From: Hymenobacter chitinivorans DSM 11115
GTDB taxonomy: Bacteria > Bacteroidota > Bacteroidia > Cytophagales > Hymenobacteraceae
Direction: 5' to 3'
NCBI RefSeq assembly: GCF_002797555.1
Contig: NZ_PGFA01000001.1
Location: 434,001-498,000, forward strand
DNA length: 64,000 nucleotides
Part shown: positions 16,518 to 24,593 of the stretch, in pieces
Layout: the number at the start of each line of letters is the position of its first letter
Numbering within the stretch: the first letter of the stretch is position 1
Translations under genes and position numbers: made by a program
The notes under the pieces: model-generated
Database searches by the model: none
Told to the model about the DNA's origin: nothing
The model's input: the letters and a program-made list of their open reading frames with translations, nothing else

Positions 16518-16754
16518 ATGTCTGAAATTGCAGAAAAAGTAAAAGCCATTATCATCGATAAGCTTGGTGTTGAAGCGTCGGAAGTAACGCCCGAGGCGAG
16601 CTTCACCAACGACCTGGGTGCTGATTCCCTGGACACCGTCGAGCTGATCATGGAGTTCGAAAAGGAGTTCAACGTGTCTATCCCCGACGACCAGGCTGAA
16701 AACATTGCCACCGTTGGTCAGGCTGTCAGCTACCTGGAAGAGCACGCTAAGTAA
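16518..16754 (+). CDS. acpP: Acyl carrier protein
   Basis: A 78-residue acidic protein with the invariant [10 protein letters not shown] motif; Ser37 is the phosphopantetheine attachment site. It carries the growing acyl chain in type II fatty acid synthesis. It is followed by fabF and rnc on the same strand, an order seen in many bacteria. A strong hairpin between acpP and fabF may allow acpP mRNA to be made in excess of the distal genes. Confidence 0.97.
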   Translation: MSEIAEKVKAIIIDKLGVEASEVTPEASFTNDLGADSLDTVELIMEFEKEFNVSIPDDQAENIATVGQAVSYLEEHAK

Positions 16755-16789
16755 GGCTTTGCTTCTTTCTACCCTGTTTTAGTGCTTAC

Positions 16790-16822
16790 CGGCCGGCTCG
16801 CCGCCGGCCGTTTTGCTTTTTA
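16790..16822 (+). terminator. Hairpin between acpP and fabF (possible attenuator)
   Basis: GGCCGGC (16791-16797), a 5-nt loop, GCCGGCC (16803-16809), followed by the T-rich GTTTTGCTTTTTA. It looks like a partial terminator inside the operon. Confidence 0.6.
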
Positions 16823-16842
16823 TTCAGTCTCCACTTTCGCCT

Positions 16843-18090
16843 ATGTCTCTTCGGAGAGTTGTTGTGACCGGCCTTGGTGCCATTACCCCGCTGGGCAAAA
16901 CCGTCGCCGAATTTTGGGACGGGCTCTCGCGCGGCGTAAGCGGTGCGGCCGCCATCACCCGCTTCGACGCCAGCAAGTTCAAAACGCGCTTTGCGTGCGA
17001 GGTAAAAAACTACAATCCTGACGACTATTTCGACCGCAAAGAAGGTCGGAAGATGGACCTGTTCACGCAGTTTGCCGTCATTGCCAGCGACGAAGCCATC
17101 AAGGATGCCAACCTTGACGGCGTCAACAAGGACCGCGTCGGCGTCATCTGGGGCTCGGGCATTGGGGGCCTGAAAACCTTCCAGGAGGAGTGCTTCAACT
17201 TCGCCAAGGGCGACGGCACCCCGCGCTACAACCCGTTCTTCATTCCGAAGATGATAGCCGACAGCGCGTCGGGGAACATCTCGATTAAGAACGGTTTCCG
17301 GGGCCCGAACTTCGTGACGACTTCGGCCTGCGCCTCGTCGTCGGATGCCATTGTGGCCGCCTACAACTACATCCGCCTGGGCATGGCCGACGTGGCCGTT
17401 ACCGGCGGCTCGGAAGCCGCCATTACGGAGGCTGGGGTAGGGGGCTTTAATGCCCTCAAGGCCATGAGTGAGCGAAACGACGACCCGGAATCGGCTTCCC
17501 GCCCCTACGACAAGGACCGTGATGGTTTCGTGTTGGGGGAAGGTAGCGGGGCCCTGGTTATCGAGGAGTACGAGCACGCCAAGGCCCGCGGCGCCAAGAT
17601 CTACGCCGAAATCATCGGCGGCGGCTTGTCGTCGGATGCCTACCACATTACCGCTCCTGACCCCACGGGCGAAGGTGTGGTGCTGGTCATGCAAAACGCC
17701 CTGCGCGACGCCGGTATCGGACCCGAAGAAGTGGATTACATCAACACCCACGGCACGAGTACGCCGCTGGGCGACGGGGCCGAAATCAAGGCCATCCAGA
17801 AAGTGTTCGGGGATTACGCCTACAACCTCAACATCAGCTCGACCAAAAGCATGACCGGCCATTTGCTGGGCGGCGCGGGCGGGATTGAGGCGCTGGCCAG
17901 CATTCTGGCTATCCAGCACGGCATTGTACCCCCGACCATCAACCACTTCACCGACGACCCCGAACTGGACGCGCGTTTGAACTTCACGTTCAACGAGGCC
18001 CAGAAGCGGGACGTGACGGTGGCCATGAGCAACACCTTCGGGTTTGGCGGCCACAACACGTCGGTGGTATTCCGCAAGCTGCGCGACTAA
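16843..18090 (+). CDS. fabF: 3-oxoacyl-ACP synthase II
   Basis: A 415-residue KAS II, the condensing enzyme of fatty acid elongation. The start is ATG 16843 (MSLRRVVVTGLGAITPLG). The catalytic Cys163 lies in TTSACASSSDAI, the two His in NTHGTSTPLGDG and near LTGHLLGGAGGIEA, and the C-terminus carries NTFGFGGHNTSVVF. The stop overlaps the rnc start (TAATG), so translation of the two is coupled. Confidence 0.97.
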   Translation: MSLRRVVVTGLGAITPLGKTVAEFWDGLSRGVSGAAAITRFDASKFKTRFACEVKNYNPDDYFDRKEGRKMDLFTQFAVIASDEAIKDANLDGVNKDRVGVIWGSGIGGLKTFQEECFNFAKGDGTPRYNPFFIPKMIADSASGNISIKNGFRGPNFVTTSACASSSDAIVAAYNYIRLGMADVAVTGGSEAAITEAGVGGFNALKAMSERNDDPESASRPYDKDRDGFVLGEGSGALVIEEYEHAKARGAKIYAEIIGGGLSSDAYHITAPDPTGEGVVLVMQNALRDAGIGPEEVDYINTHGTSTPLGDGAEIKAIQKVFGDYAYNLNISSTKSMTGHLLGGAGGIEALASILAIQHGIVPPTINHFTDDPELDARLNFTFNEAQKRDVTVAMSNTFGFGGHNTSVVFRKLRD

Positions 18091-18839
18091 TGCTGCGACC
18101 AGGTCAGCCACTACCGCTCTTCGGATTTTTCCGGCGGCTGCTGGGGCAAGACCGAGCTTTTCGCCAAGCCATTGCTACGGTAATCGGCCGCACGCCTGAC
18201 AACGTGCGGCTTTACCATTTGGCCTTCACCCATTCGTCGGTAGTGCGGCAGCAGGGCGACACGGCCCGGCACCAGAGCAACGAGCGGCTGGAATTCCTCG
18301 GCGACGCCGTGCTGGGCGCGGTGGTGGCCGAGTACCTGTTCAGGAAGTTTCCCTACGAGCAGGAAGGCTTCCTGACCGAGCTTCGCTCCCGCATCGTGAA
18401 CCGGGAAAGTTTGAACGGTTTGGCGCTAAAAATCGGGCTCGACAAGCTCGTGCAGCTCGACCCCGCCCAGGGCCGGGCCGCCCGCTCCCGCTCCGTAAAC
18501 GGCAACGCCCTGGAAGCTTTGGTGGGTGCCATTTACCTCGACCAGGGCTACAAGGCGGCCCGTAAGTTTGTGCTGACCCGCCTGATCAAGCCATTTATCG
18601 ACGTTAAATCGTTGATTGAAACCACGGCCAACTTCAAGAGCAAGCTCATTGAGTGGGCCCAGCGCCAGGGCAAAACCATCCGCTATGATTTGACCGGGCA
18701 GCCCCGCTCGGGCGGCGTAATGGAGTTTTCGGCCACGGTGCTGCTGGACGACGAGCCGGTGGCCACGGGCATGGGCCTGAGTAAAAAGCAGGCTGAGCAG
18801 CTGGCGGCCGAACGGGCCCTGGCTGCGCTGGGCGTGTAA
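18090..18839 (+). CDS. rnc: Ribonuclease III
   Basis: A 249-residue RNase III, the double-stranded RNA endonuclease of rRNA and mRNA processing. The signature NERLEFLGDAVLG is at residues 64-76, a second acidic cluster follows in ALVGAIYLDQGY, and a double-stranded RNA-binding domain occupies about residues 175-245 (FKSKLIEWAQRQGK ... KKQAEQLAAERALAAL). The start overlaps the last base of fabF. Confidence 0.96.
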   Translation: MLRPGQPLPLFGFFRRLLGQDRAFRQAIATVIGRTPDNVRLYHLAFTHSSVVRQQGDTARHQSNERLEFLGDAVLGAVVAEYLFRKFPYEQEGFLTELRSRIVNRESLNGLALKIGLDKLVQLDPAQGRAARSRSVNGNALEALVGAIYLDQGYKAARKFVLTRLIKPFIDVKSLIETTANFKSKLIEWAQRQGKTIRYDLTGQPRSGGVMEFSATVLLDDEPVATGMGLSKKQAEQLAAERALAALGV

Positions 18840-18844
18840 ACCTT

Positions 18845-18941
18845 CTGCGGACCTCCGCGAACCTACTGCGCACCGCTACGGGAAATATCGTTGAACGACG
18901 GTTCCCGCAGCGGTGCGCAGTGGTTTGGCAGAGGTCCGCAA
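18845..18941. repeat. Palindrome of CTGCGNACCT-type repeats between rnc and nadE
   Basis: Two perfect pairs: TGCGGACCTC 18846-18855 with 18931-18940, and CTGCGCACCGCT 18866-18877 with 18909-18920. Each arm is made of degenerate 10-12 nt units of the CTGCGGACCT / CCGCGAACCT / CTGCGCACC kind. There is no T-run. Confidence 0.8.
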
Positions 18942-19005
18942 AGGATTTTTTGGCAACCCACCGCCAGCAAAAGCAGTTGTTAACCAGAACCAAGTTTTTC
19001 GCATA

Positions 19006-20940
19006 ATGAGACTAGCCGGCGCCGCCCTTAATCAGATACCGTTTGACTGGCAACACAACCTGCGCACCATCAAAGAAGCCCTGGACCAGGCCAAGGCGGC
19101 CGGCGTGGAGCTGCTGTGCCTCCCGGAGCTCTGCCTGACCGGCTACGGCTGCGAAGACCTGTTTCTGAGCGACTGGCTGGCCGCCGAGGCTCTGCAGTAT
19201 CTGCAGCAAGTGCGGCCCTGGACGGAAGGCATTCTGGTGTGCGTAGGGTTGCCGGTGCGGCTCGAAGGGCGCACCTACAACACGGCGGCCGTGCTGCGCG
19301 ACGGGGAAATCCTGGGCTTTGCGGCCAAGCAATTTCTGGCCAACGACGGAGTGCACTACGAGCCCCGCTTCTTTAATTCCTGGCGAGCCGGTGAAACCAG
19401 CACCGTGAGCTGGGAAGGGCAGCAGTGGCCCATCGGCGACCTTGTCTTTGAGCACAAGGGCGTGCGGTTTGGCTTCGAAATCTGCGAGGATGCCTGGCGG
19501 CCCGACAACGAGCGGCCCGCCTGCCGCCTCAAGGGCCGGGTGGATTTAATTGTGAATCCGTCGGCCAGCCACTTTGCCATGAGCAAAACCGACGTGCGCT
19601 ATAAACTGGTGCTCAATGCCTCGCGCAACTTCGACTGCACCTACCTCTACGCCAACCTGCTCGGCAACGAAGCGGGCCGTATGATTTACGATGGCGAAAT
19701 TCTGGTGGCCCGCAACGGTCATCTGCTGATGCGCAACCAGCTGCTGAGCTTCAAAGAAGTGGATATTGAGTGCGTGGACGTGGACTTTAGCACGCCGCTG
19801 GCGCCGGCTGAAAGCATTACCCCGCTGCCCGCGCCCGACGAGTACCGGGAGCTGAATCAGGCCCTGAGTCTGGCCTTGTTCGACTACATGCGCAAGGCCC
19901 GCACCCGCGGCTTCGTGCTCAGCCTGAGCGGGGGCGCCGACTCCTGCATGTGCGCCGTGGGCGTGGCCGAAATGGTGCGCCTGGGCACCCAGGAAATCGG
20001 GACGGCCGAATTTATGCGCCGCTCCGGCTGCTTCACCGCCGATGACATTGCCCGGATTGCCGGCTCGGCCGCGCCCCAGCCTGACCAGGCCGCGCCGGGC
20101 CCCAAAGACGCCTCGCACAGCCGGCCCGATGAGGAGCAGCGGCGGCGGCAGCGCGAAATTACCGGCCACCTGCTTACCTGTGCCTACCAGGGCACGGTCA
20201 ATTCCTCCGACGACACTTTCAACTCGGCCAAAGAGCTGGCCGACTCCATCGGGTCGGTATTCTACAACTGGGGCATTGATGAGGAAGTAACCGGCTACGT
20301 GGGTAAGATCGAGCACGCCCTGGGCCGGGAGCTGACCTGGCAAACCGACGACCTTGCCCTGCAAAACATTCAGGCCCGGGTGCGCGCCCCCGCCATCTGG
20401 CTGCTGGCCAACGTGCAGAATGCCTTGCTCATCACGACCTCCAACCGCTCGGAGGCCTCGGTGGGCTACTGCACCATGGACGGCGACACGGCTGGCAGCA
20501 TCTCGCCCATTGCCGGCGTGGATAAGGACTTCGTGAAAAAGTGGCTACGCTGGGCCGAAACCGAGCTGAATTACCCGGGTTTGCGCCACGTGAATGCCCT
20601 GCAGCCCACGGCCGAGCTGCGGCCCCAGGAAGACAACCAAACCGACGAGCGGGACCTAATGCCCTACATCCTGCTCAACCGCATCGAGCGGCTAGCGTTT
20701 TATAACCGGCTAAGCCCGCAGCAGGTGTACGCCACGCTGCTGCAGGAGGAAAAAGACACCGACCCGGAGCAGCTCAAGACCTACGTGAAGCGCTTCTACT
20801 CGCTCTGGTCCCGCAACCAGTGGAAGCGGGAACGGTTTGCCCCGGCCTTCCACCTCGACGACTACAACGTGGACCCCCGCTCGTGGCTGCGCTTCCCGAT
20901 TCTGAGCGGCGGCTTCACCCAGGAACTCAATAGCCTGTAG
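19006..20940 (+). CDS. nadE: Glutamine-dependent NAD+ synthetase
   Basis: A 644-residue two-domain enzyme making NAD+ from deamido-NAD+ with ammonia from glutamine. The N-terminal nitrilase-like glutaminase shows the Glu-Lys-Cys triad in LCLPELCLTGYGCEDLF, FAAKQFLANDGVHYE and GFEICEDAW. The C-terminal synthetase has the P-loop LSLSGGADSCMCAVG and TTSNRSEASVGYCTMDGD. I chose ATG 19006 (MRLAGAALNQIPFDW), the usual N-terminus; the frame extends 31 codons upstream into the intergenic palindrome. It follows rnc in the same orientation. Confidence 0.96.
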   Translation: MRLAGAALNQIPFDWQHNLRTIKEALDQAKAAGVELLCLPELCLTGYGCEDLFLSDWLAAEALQYLQQVRPWTEGILVCVGLPVRLEGRTYNTAAVLRDGEILGFAAKQFLANDGVHYEPRFFNSWRAGETSTVSWEGQQWPIGDLVFEHKGVRFGFEICEDAWRPDNERPACRLKGRVDLIVNPSASHFAMSKTDVRYKLVLNASRNFDCTYLYANLLGNEAGRMIYDGEILVARNGHLLMRNQLLSFKEVDIECVDVDFSTPLAPAESITPLPAPDEYRELNQALSLALFDYMRKARTRGFVLSLSGGADSCMCAVGVAEMVRLGTQEIGTAEFMRRSGCFTADDIARIAGSAAPQPDQAAPGPKDASHSRPDEEQRRRQREITGHLLTCAYQGTVNSSDDTFNSAKELADSIGSVFYNWGIDEEVTGYVGKIEHALGRELTWQTDDLALQNIQARVRAPAIWLLANVQNALLITTSNRSEASVGYCTMDGDTAGSISPIAGVDKDFVKKWLRWAETELNYPGLRHVNALQPTAELRPQEDNQTDERDLMPYILLNRIERLAFYNRLSPQQVYATLLQEEKDTDPEQLKTYVKRFYSLWSRNQWKRERFAPAFHLDDYNVDPRSWLRFPILSGGFTQELNSL

Positions 20941-21157
20941 CCGAACCGGGCCGAAGCTAGTTGAGCGCCGGGTACCAGGATGAGCCGGGTTCTGAGTAGA
21001 TTAATTAATTGATTAACAGAAGAGTGTAAGAAATGTAGGAGGGTGGGCGCAAGTTTTAGCGAACAAGGTGACCTAAGCAGGCATACCCTCAGTATTCACG
21101 GCCAACGCGGGAAACTGAACAAGTAGCGTTTCCATCTTTTCAGTTCCTGCTTTCCCC

Positions 21158-21790
21158 GTGTATACCCTGCCGCTGCCTATCGTTCACGGTTCCCCGCCGA
21201 CTACCCCAAGTACTGCCGCCGCGGCCGATGCCGTACTGGTAGCGCAGCTGCAGCAGGGTAGTGAAGTAGCGTTTCGCACGTTGGTGGAACGCTACCAGAA
21301 CCGGATTTACCGCACGGTGTTGGCTCTGCTTCGGTCTCCGGAAGAGGCCGAAGATGTGGCCCAGGAAGTCTTTGTGGAGGTGTACCAGACCATCGGCCGG
21401 TTTCGGGGCGAGGCCGCACTCAGCACCTGGCTCTACCGACTGGCAACCTCCCGGGCCCTGAAAAGCCGCCGCCGGGCCCGGGCCCAGAAGCGCTTCGCCT
21501 ACTTCACGAGTCTGCTGGGCTTCGACAACCAAGTGCTGCACGAGCCGGCCGACCGGGGGCATCCGCAGCAGCAGCTGGAAGAGCAGCAGCAGCTGACGCT
21601 CTTGTTGGCCCTGATTGACCGCCTGCCCGAGCAGCAGCAGGTGGCGTTTACGCTGCGCCACGAGCAGGAGCTGAGCTACGAGGAAATAGCCGCCGTGCTC
21701 AAAACGACCGTGCCGGCGGTGGAGTCCTTGCTGTTTCGGGCCCGCAAAACCCTTCGTCACCACCTAACTCCCGCTTTGCGTCATGTCTAA
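21158..21790 (+). CDS. ECF-type RNA polymerase sigma factor
   Basis: A 210-residue sigma-70 family factor: region 2 (LVERYQNRIYRTVLALLRSPEEAEDVAQEVF, LSTWLYRLATSRALKSRRR) and region 4 (LPEQQQVAFTLRHEQELSYEEIAAVLKTT, VESLLFRARKTLR). The proposed start is GTG 21158; the first 20 residues are weakly conserved, so a later start is possible. The last 8 nt overlap a small gene with one membrane segment that may be its regulator. Regulon unknown. Confidence 0.9.
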   Translation: MYTLPLPIVHGSPPTTPSTAAAADAVLVAQLQQGSEVAFRTLVERYQNRIYRTVLALLRSPEEAEDVAQEVFVEVYQTIGRFRGEAALSTWLYRLATSRALKSRRRARAQKRFAYFTSLLGFDNQVLHEPADRGHPQQQLEEQQQLTLLLALIDRLPEQQQVAFTLRHEQELSYEEIAAVLKTTVPAVESLLFRARKTLRHHLTPALRHV

Positions 21791-22088
21791 CTCCCGCCCG
21801 CGCCCCAACCCCGACGAAGAATGGGAAAGTCTGCTGCGCCAATGGCAGGCCCGGCAGCCTTCCCAGCCCCGGCCCTTTTTTTACAGCCGTGTCCGCGCCC
21901 GGCTTGCTGGTGAAGGTTCTGCCGAACGCCAGCTGCTGCCCACGTGGCTGCGCTGGCCCAGCTACGCGGCCATGCTGGGAATAATCCTGCTGCTGAGCGG
22001 CGACGGTGCCGTGCTGCCTTCCGCTAACCCAACCAATCAAGCCAAGCCTTATCTTGGGAGCCAGCCGGCCGCGTTGGACCCGCGCTGA
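21783..22088 (+). CDS. Small single-span membrane protein, possible partner of the ECF sigma factor
   Basis: A 101-residue protein: a polar, Arg/Pro-rich N-terminal half (DEEWESLLRQWQARQPSQPRPFFYSRVRARL), one membrane helix at about residues 58-76 (WPSYAAMLGIILLLSGDG), then a short tail. It starts inside the sigma factor gene (ATGTCTAA overlap). The position and topology suggest a short anti-sigma factor, but there is no recognisable HxxxCxxC zinc motif; that role is an inference from context. Confidence 0.65.
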   Translation: MSNSRPRPNPDEEWESLLRQWQARQPSQPRPFFYSRVRARLAGEGSAERQLLPTWLRWPSYAAMLGIILLLSGDGAVLPSANPTNQAKPYLGSQPAALDPR

Positions 22089-22170
22089 GCTGCTCCCGGC
22101 ATCCGGGCTTGGCCCAAGTCAGCAAGTGAGCCGCCCGGCAGCCGACCTGCCGGCAAGCCGAATGTCTGAC

Positions 22171-22178
22171 TACCTTTG
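22171..22178 (+). promoter_or_regulatory. Bacteroidetes -7 promoter box for lgt
   Basis: TACCTTTG, a perfect TAnnTTTG, 24 nt before the ATG at 22203. It overlaps the TTG at 22176 that would open the longest frame, so that longer start is unlikely to be used. Confidence 0.6.
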
Positions 22179-22202
22179 AGTCCTTTCCATCTTTTCGTAA
22201 CA

Positions 22203-23090
22203 ATGCTCCCTATGCTTGCTTTTATCACCTGGGACGTGTCGCCCATCATTGCCCAAATCGGTCCGCTGACGCTGCGCTGGTACGGGCTGCTGTTTATGTC
22301 GGGCTTCGTGTTTGGCACCTTCATTCTGTCCCACATCTACAAGTCGGAGCGGGTATCGCCGCGCTGGGTCGATGTTATTACCATCTACATGCTGGTGGGC
22401 ACGATAGTGGGAGCCCGCCTGGGCCACTGCCTGTTTTACGACCCGGATTATTACCTGGCTCACCCGCTGGATATCCTCAAAATCTGGGAGGGCGGCCTGG
22501 CCAGCCACGGCGCCACCATCGGGATTCTGCTGGCCTGCTGGCTGTTTGCCCGCAACAACAAGTTCGACTACCTCTGGGTGCTCGACCGGATTGTGATTGT
22601 AGTAGCCCTGGGCGGGGCCCTGATCCGGACCGGCAACCTGTTTAACTCCGAGATTATCGGCAAGGTGACCGACGTGCCGTGGGCGTTTAAATTCGTGCGC
22701 TACAACGAGATTCACCACGAAGTCACCAACATTCCGAACGAGCTGCGCCACCCGACCCAGATGTACGAAGCCCTGTTTTGCATCGTGCTGCTGACTATTC
22801 TCTACGCTATGTGGAACCGCACCAAGGAGCGCACCCCCCGCGGGCTACTCTTCGGGCTCTTCGTAGTATTCCTGTTCACGCAGCGTTTCCTGGGCGAATA
22901 CCTCAAGGAAAATCAGGTGGCTTTCGAAAACAGCCTGCCGCTGAACATGGGGCAAATCCTAAGCATCCCTCTGATTCTGGTGGGCCTGTGGGTGCTGCTG
23001 CGCGCCGGTAAGGACCCGAATAACCCCTATGGCTACGCCCCGCGTGACCTGGGACAGGAGGAGAACAAGCCGGTAGCCAAAGTCCAGTAA
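22203..23090 (+). CDS. lgt: Prolipoprotein diacylglyceryl transferase
   Basis: A 295-residue inner-membrane enzyme that adds diacylglycerol to the lipobox Cys of prolipoproteins. It has about seven membrane helices and the Lgt signatures LRWYGLLFMSGFVFG, VGARLGHCLFYD, EGGLASHGATIGI and the phosphatidylglycerol-binding RTGNLFNSEIIG. I chose ATG 22203 over the TTG at 22176 because a promoter box covers the latter. An intrinsic terminator follows. Several lipoproteins in this window would be its substrates. Confidence 0.96.
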   Translation: MLPMLAFITWDVSPIIAQIGPLTLRWYGLLFMSGFVFGTFILSHIYKSERVSPRWVDVITIYMLVGTIVGARLGHCLFYDPDYYLAHPLDILKIWEGGLASHGATIGILLACWLFARNNKFDYLWVLDRIVIVVALGGALIRTGNLFNSEIIGKVTDVPWAFKFVRYNEIHHEVTNIPNELRHPTQMYEALFCIVLLTILYAMWNRTKERTPRGLLFGLFVVFLFTQRFLGEYLKENQVAFENSLPLNMGQILSIPLILVGLWVLLRAGKDPNNPYGYAPRDLGQEENKPVAKVQ

Positions 23091-23107
23091 TCAAAACCGG
23101 TAATCAT

Positions 23108-23157
23108 AAAAAAAGCCAGCGGCCAATTCTCTCCTGAATCGGCCGCTGGCTTTTTTA
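23108..23157 (+). terminator. Intrinsic terminator, lgt
   Basis: AAAAAGCCAGCGGCC, a 17-nt loop, GGCCGCTGGCTTTTTT. Confidence 0.9.
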
Positions 23158-23164
23158 TGGAACG

Positions 23165-23220
23165 ATAATACCAACAACGTCAGCCGAGCGAGATGCCTCG
23201 CGCTGCTCGACCTGACGTGC
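23165..23220. repeat. Short GTCAGC/GAGATGC-type intergenic repeat
   Basis: The stretch with AACAACGTCAGCCGAGCGAG and CTCGACCTGACGT can fold on itself (ACGTCAG with CTGACGT). A similar stretch beginning AACAACGTCAGCACGCGAGA lies at 61882-61946. Confidence 0.5.
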
Positions 23221-23250
23221 AACGGGGACGATTCTGAACTTAGCTACTTA

Positions 23251-24150
23251 CTACAGCGAGTACTCGTAGATGTTGCCCTCCTCGGTACTGATGAAGAGCT
23301 TGTTGTTGTCGTCTTTGTGGAAAACGATGCCTTCAGTTTGGCCGGCACCCTTGAGCGAAATCCGGCGGGGCGTGGCTTTCAGGGCCGCCTCGAAGCTGTT
23401 GCCTTCCAGCAAGAAAAGCTCTTCGCGGGCCAGCAGGGCAATGCGGTGGCCGTCGGAGCTGACGTCGGCGCCGGTGACTTCGCCGGGAATGGTCAGCTTG
23501 GTCAGGAGCCGGGCCTTCTGGTTGCCGGCTTGGTCGGAGAGGGTGTAGACCTTGCTGGTCTGGCCCGCGCCCCGGTCTTTGGTGAACAGGTACACTTTGC
23601 CAGCGTGCCAGAGCGAAGCTTCGCAGTCGAAGTTGCGCTCCTTCTTGCCGGGCGGGAAGGCGGTCTGGTCGGCGTAGCTAAAGTTGGACCGGCTCAGGTC
23701 CTGGGAGTTTGAGGTCGGGTTGATGCGGTACACCACCAAGTCGCGGCGGCTGTTGTTGTTGTTGCCGGCATCGACCACGAAGATGTTGCCTTTGTCGTCC
23801 TGGGCCAGGCTTTCCCAGTCCACGTTGGAAAACGGCAGCGTCGATTTGCCCAGCAGGCGGCCCGTCATGTCGATTTTGTAGAGCACGGGCTCGTTGCCGG
23901 CGTCGGCGTGGGTGTAGAAGGTGCCGGCCGTTTCGGCCCGGGCCAGGCCCGAGCTTTCGGGCACGCCGCCGTTGAGGGCCCCCACCTTGCGCAGGCCGGG
24001 AATGCTGCTCTCGATGAGGTTATTTTCCAGGCCTTCCGTTTGGTCCTTTTTCTTGCCGCCCTTGCCTTTTTTGTCGTCGCTCTGGGCTTCGGAGCAGCTG
24101 GTGGAAAACAGAACCGTGGATAAAGAGGCCGTTAGCAGAAATAAGCGCAT
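23251..24150 (-). CDS. Beta-propeller-like lipoprotein (SdiA-regulated/esterase-like type)
   Basis: A 299-residue protein. I chose ATG 24150, which gives a signal peptide with lipobox VLFSTSC and then a Lys/Gly-rich stretch; the frame continues 25 codons upstream without a signal-like start. The body has repeated beta-propeller blades (VPESSGLARAETAGTFYTHAD, WESLAQDDKGNIFVVDAGNN, NFDCEASLWHAGKVYLFTKD, TEGIVFHKDDNNKLFISTEEG), like SdiA-regulated or phytase-like propellers. It is probably anchored in the envelope; ligand or substrate unknown. The yidD gene is upstream on the same strand. Confidence 0.7.
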   Translation of the reverse strand: MRLFLLTASLSTVLFSTSCSEAQSDDKKGKGGKKKDQTEGLENNLIESSIPGLRKVGALNGGVPESSGLARAETAGTFYTHADAGNEPVLYKIDMTGRLLGKSTLPFSNVDWESLAQDDKGNIFVVDAGNNNNSRRDLVVYRINPTSNSQDLSRSNFSYADQTAFPPGKKERNFDCEASLWHAGKVYLFTKDRGAGQTSKVYTLSDQAGNQKARLLTKLTIPGEVTGADVSSDGHRIALLAREELFLLEGNSFEAALKATPRRISLKGAGQTEGIVFHKDDNNKLFISTEEGNIYEYSL

Positions 24151-24234
24151 GCGTGAAAGAAGTATAGCGGAAAAAAGCCCGGGCCGGCGGGCCAGGGCCA
24201 ACAAAACGAAGTAGCCTATACGCAACCTGCCGGC

Positions 24235-24456
24235 TTAGGGTACGGGGTCGTGGCCGTGGCCGCCCCAGGGGTGGCAGCGGCTGATGCGGCGCAGGGCCAG
24301 CTTTCCGCCCCGCCAGGGCCCGTACTTCTGCACCGCCTGGGCCGCGTAGGCCGAGCAGGTGGGCTGGTAGCGGCAGCTGGGCGGCGTCAGGGGGGAAATC
24401 AGGTTGCGGTACACCCAGATCAAACCCAGAAAAAGCTGACGGAATAAGTAGGACAT
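24235..24456 (-). CDS. yidD: Membrane protein insertion efficiency factor YidD
   Basis: A 73-residue protein with the family hallmarks: an amphipathic N-terminal helix ([19 protein letters not shown]), [21 protein letters not shown] with the conserved cysteines, [17 protein letters not shown] at the C-terminus. It is thought to help YidC insert inner-membrane proteins. I chose ATG 24456; the open frame runs 45 codons further, but YidD is normally about 70-85 residues and starts just before this helix. It is divergent from the S46 peptidase gene. Confidence 0.93.
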   Translation of the reverse strand: MSYLFRQLFLGLIWVYRNLISPLTPPSCRYQPTCSAYAAQAVQKYGPWRGGKLALRRISRCHPWGGHGHDPVP

Positions 24457-24526
24457 GCGCGGCAGGGCGAAAGTAGGGGATAAGAGCGAACTGGCCCGGT
24501 GAAAAAAGAACTGCCGGGCCTTTTCG

Positions 24527-24534
24527 TAAGTTTG
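24527..24534 (+). promoter_or_regulatory. Bacteroidetes -7 promoter box for the S46 peptidase gene
   Basis: TAAGTTTG, a perfect TAnnTTTG, 59 nt before the ATG. No clear -33 element. Confidence 0.5.
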
Positions 24535-24593
24535 GCTTAGTAAACAGCCCCGCCTCCGGCCGGGTTTCTTTTCCACTTTCCCACTCCCCACCC

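Noticed and set aside
16786..18111. A 441-codon minus-strand frame opposite fabF
   Set aside because: Antisense shadow of an unambiguous KAS II gene.
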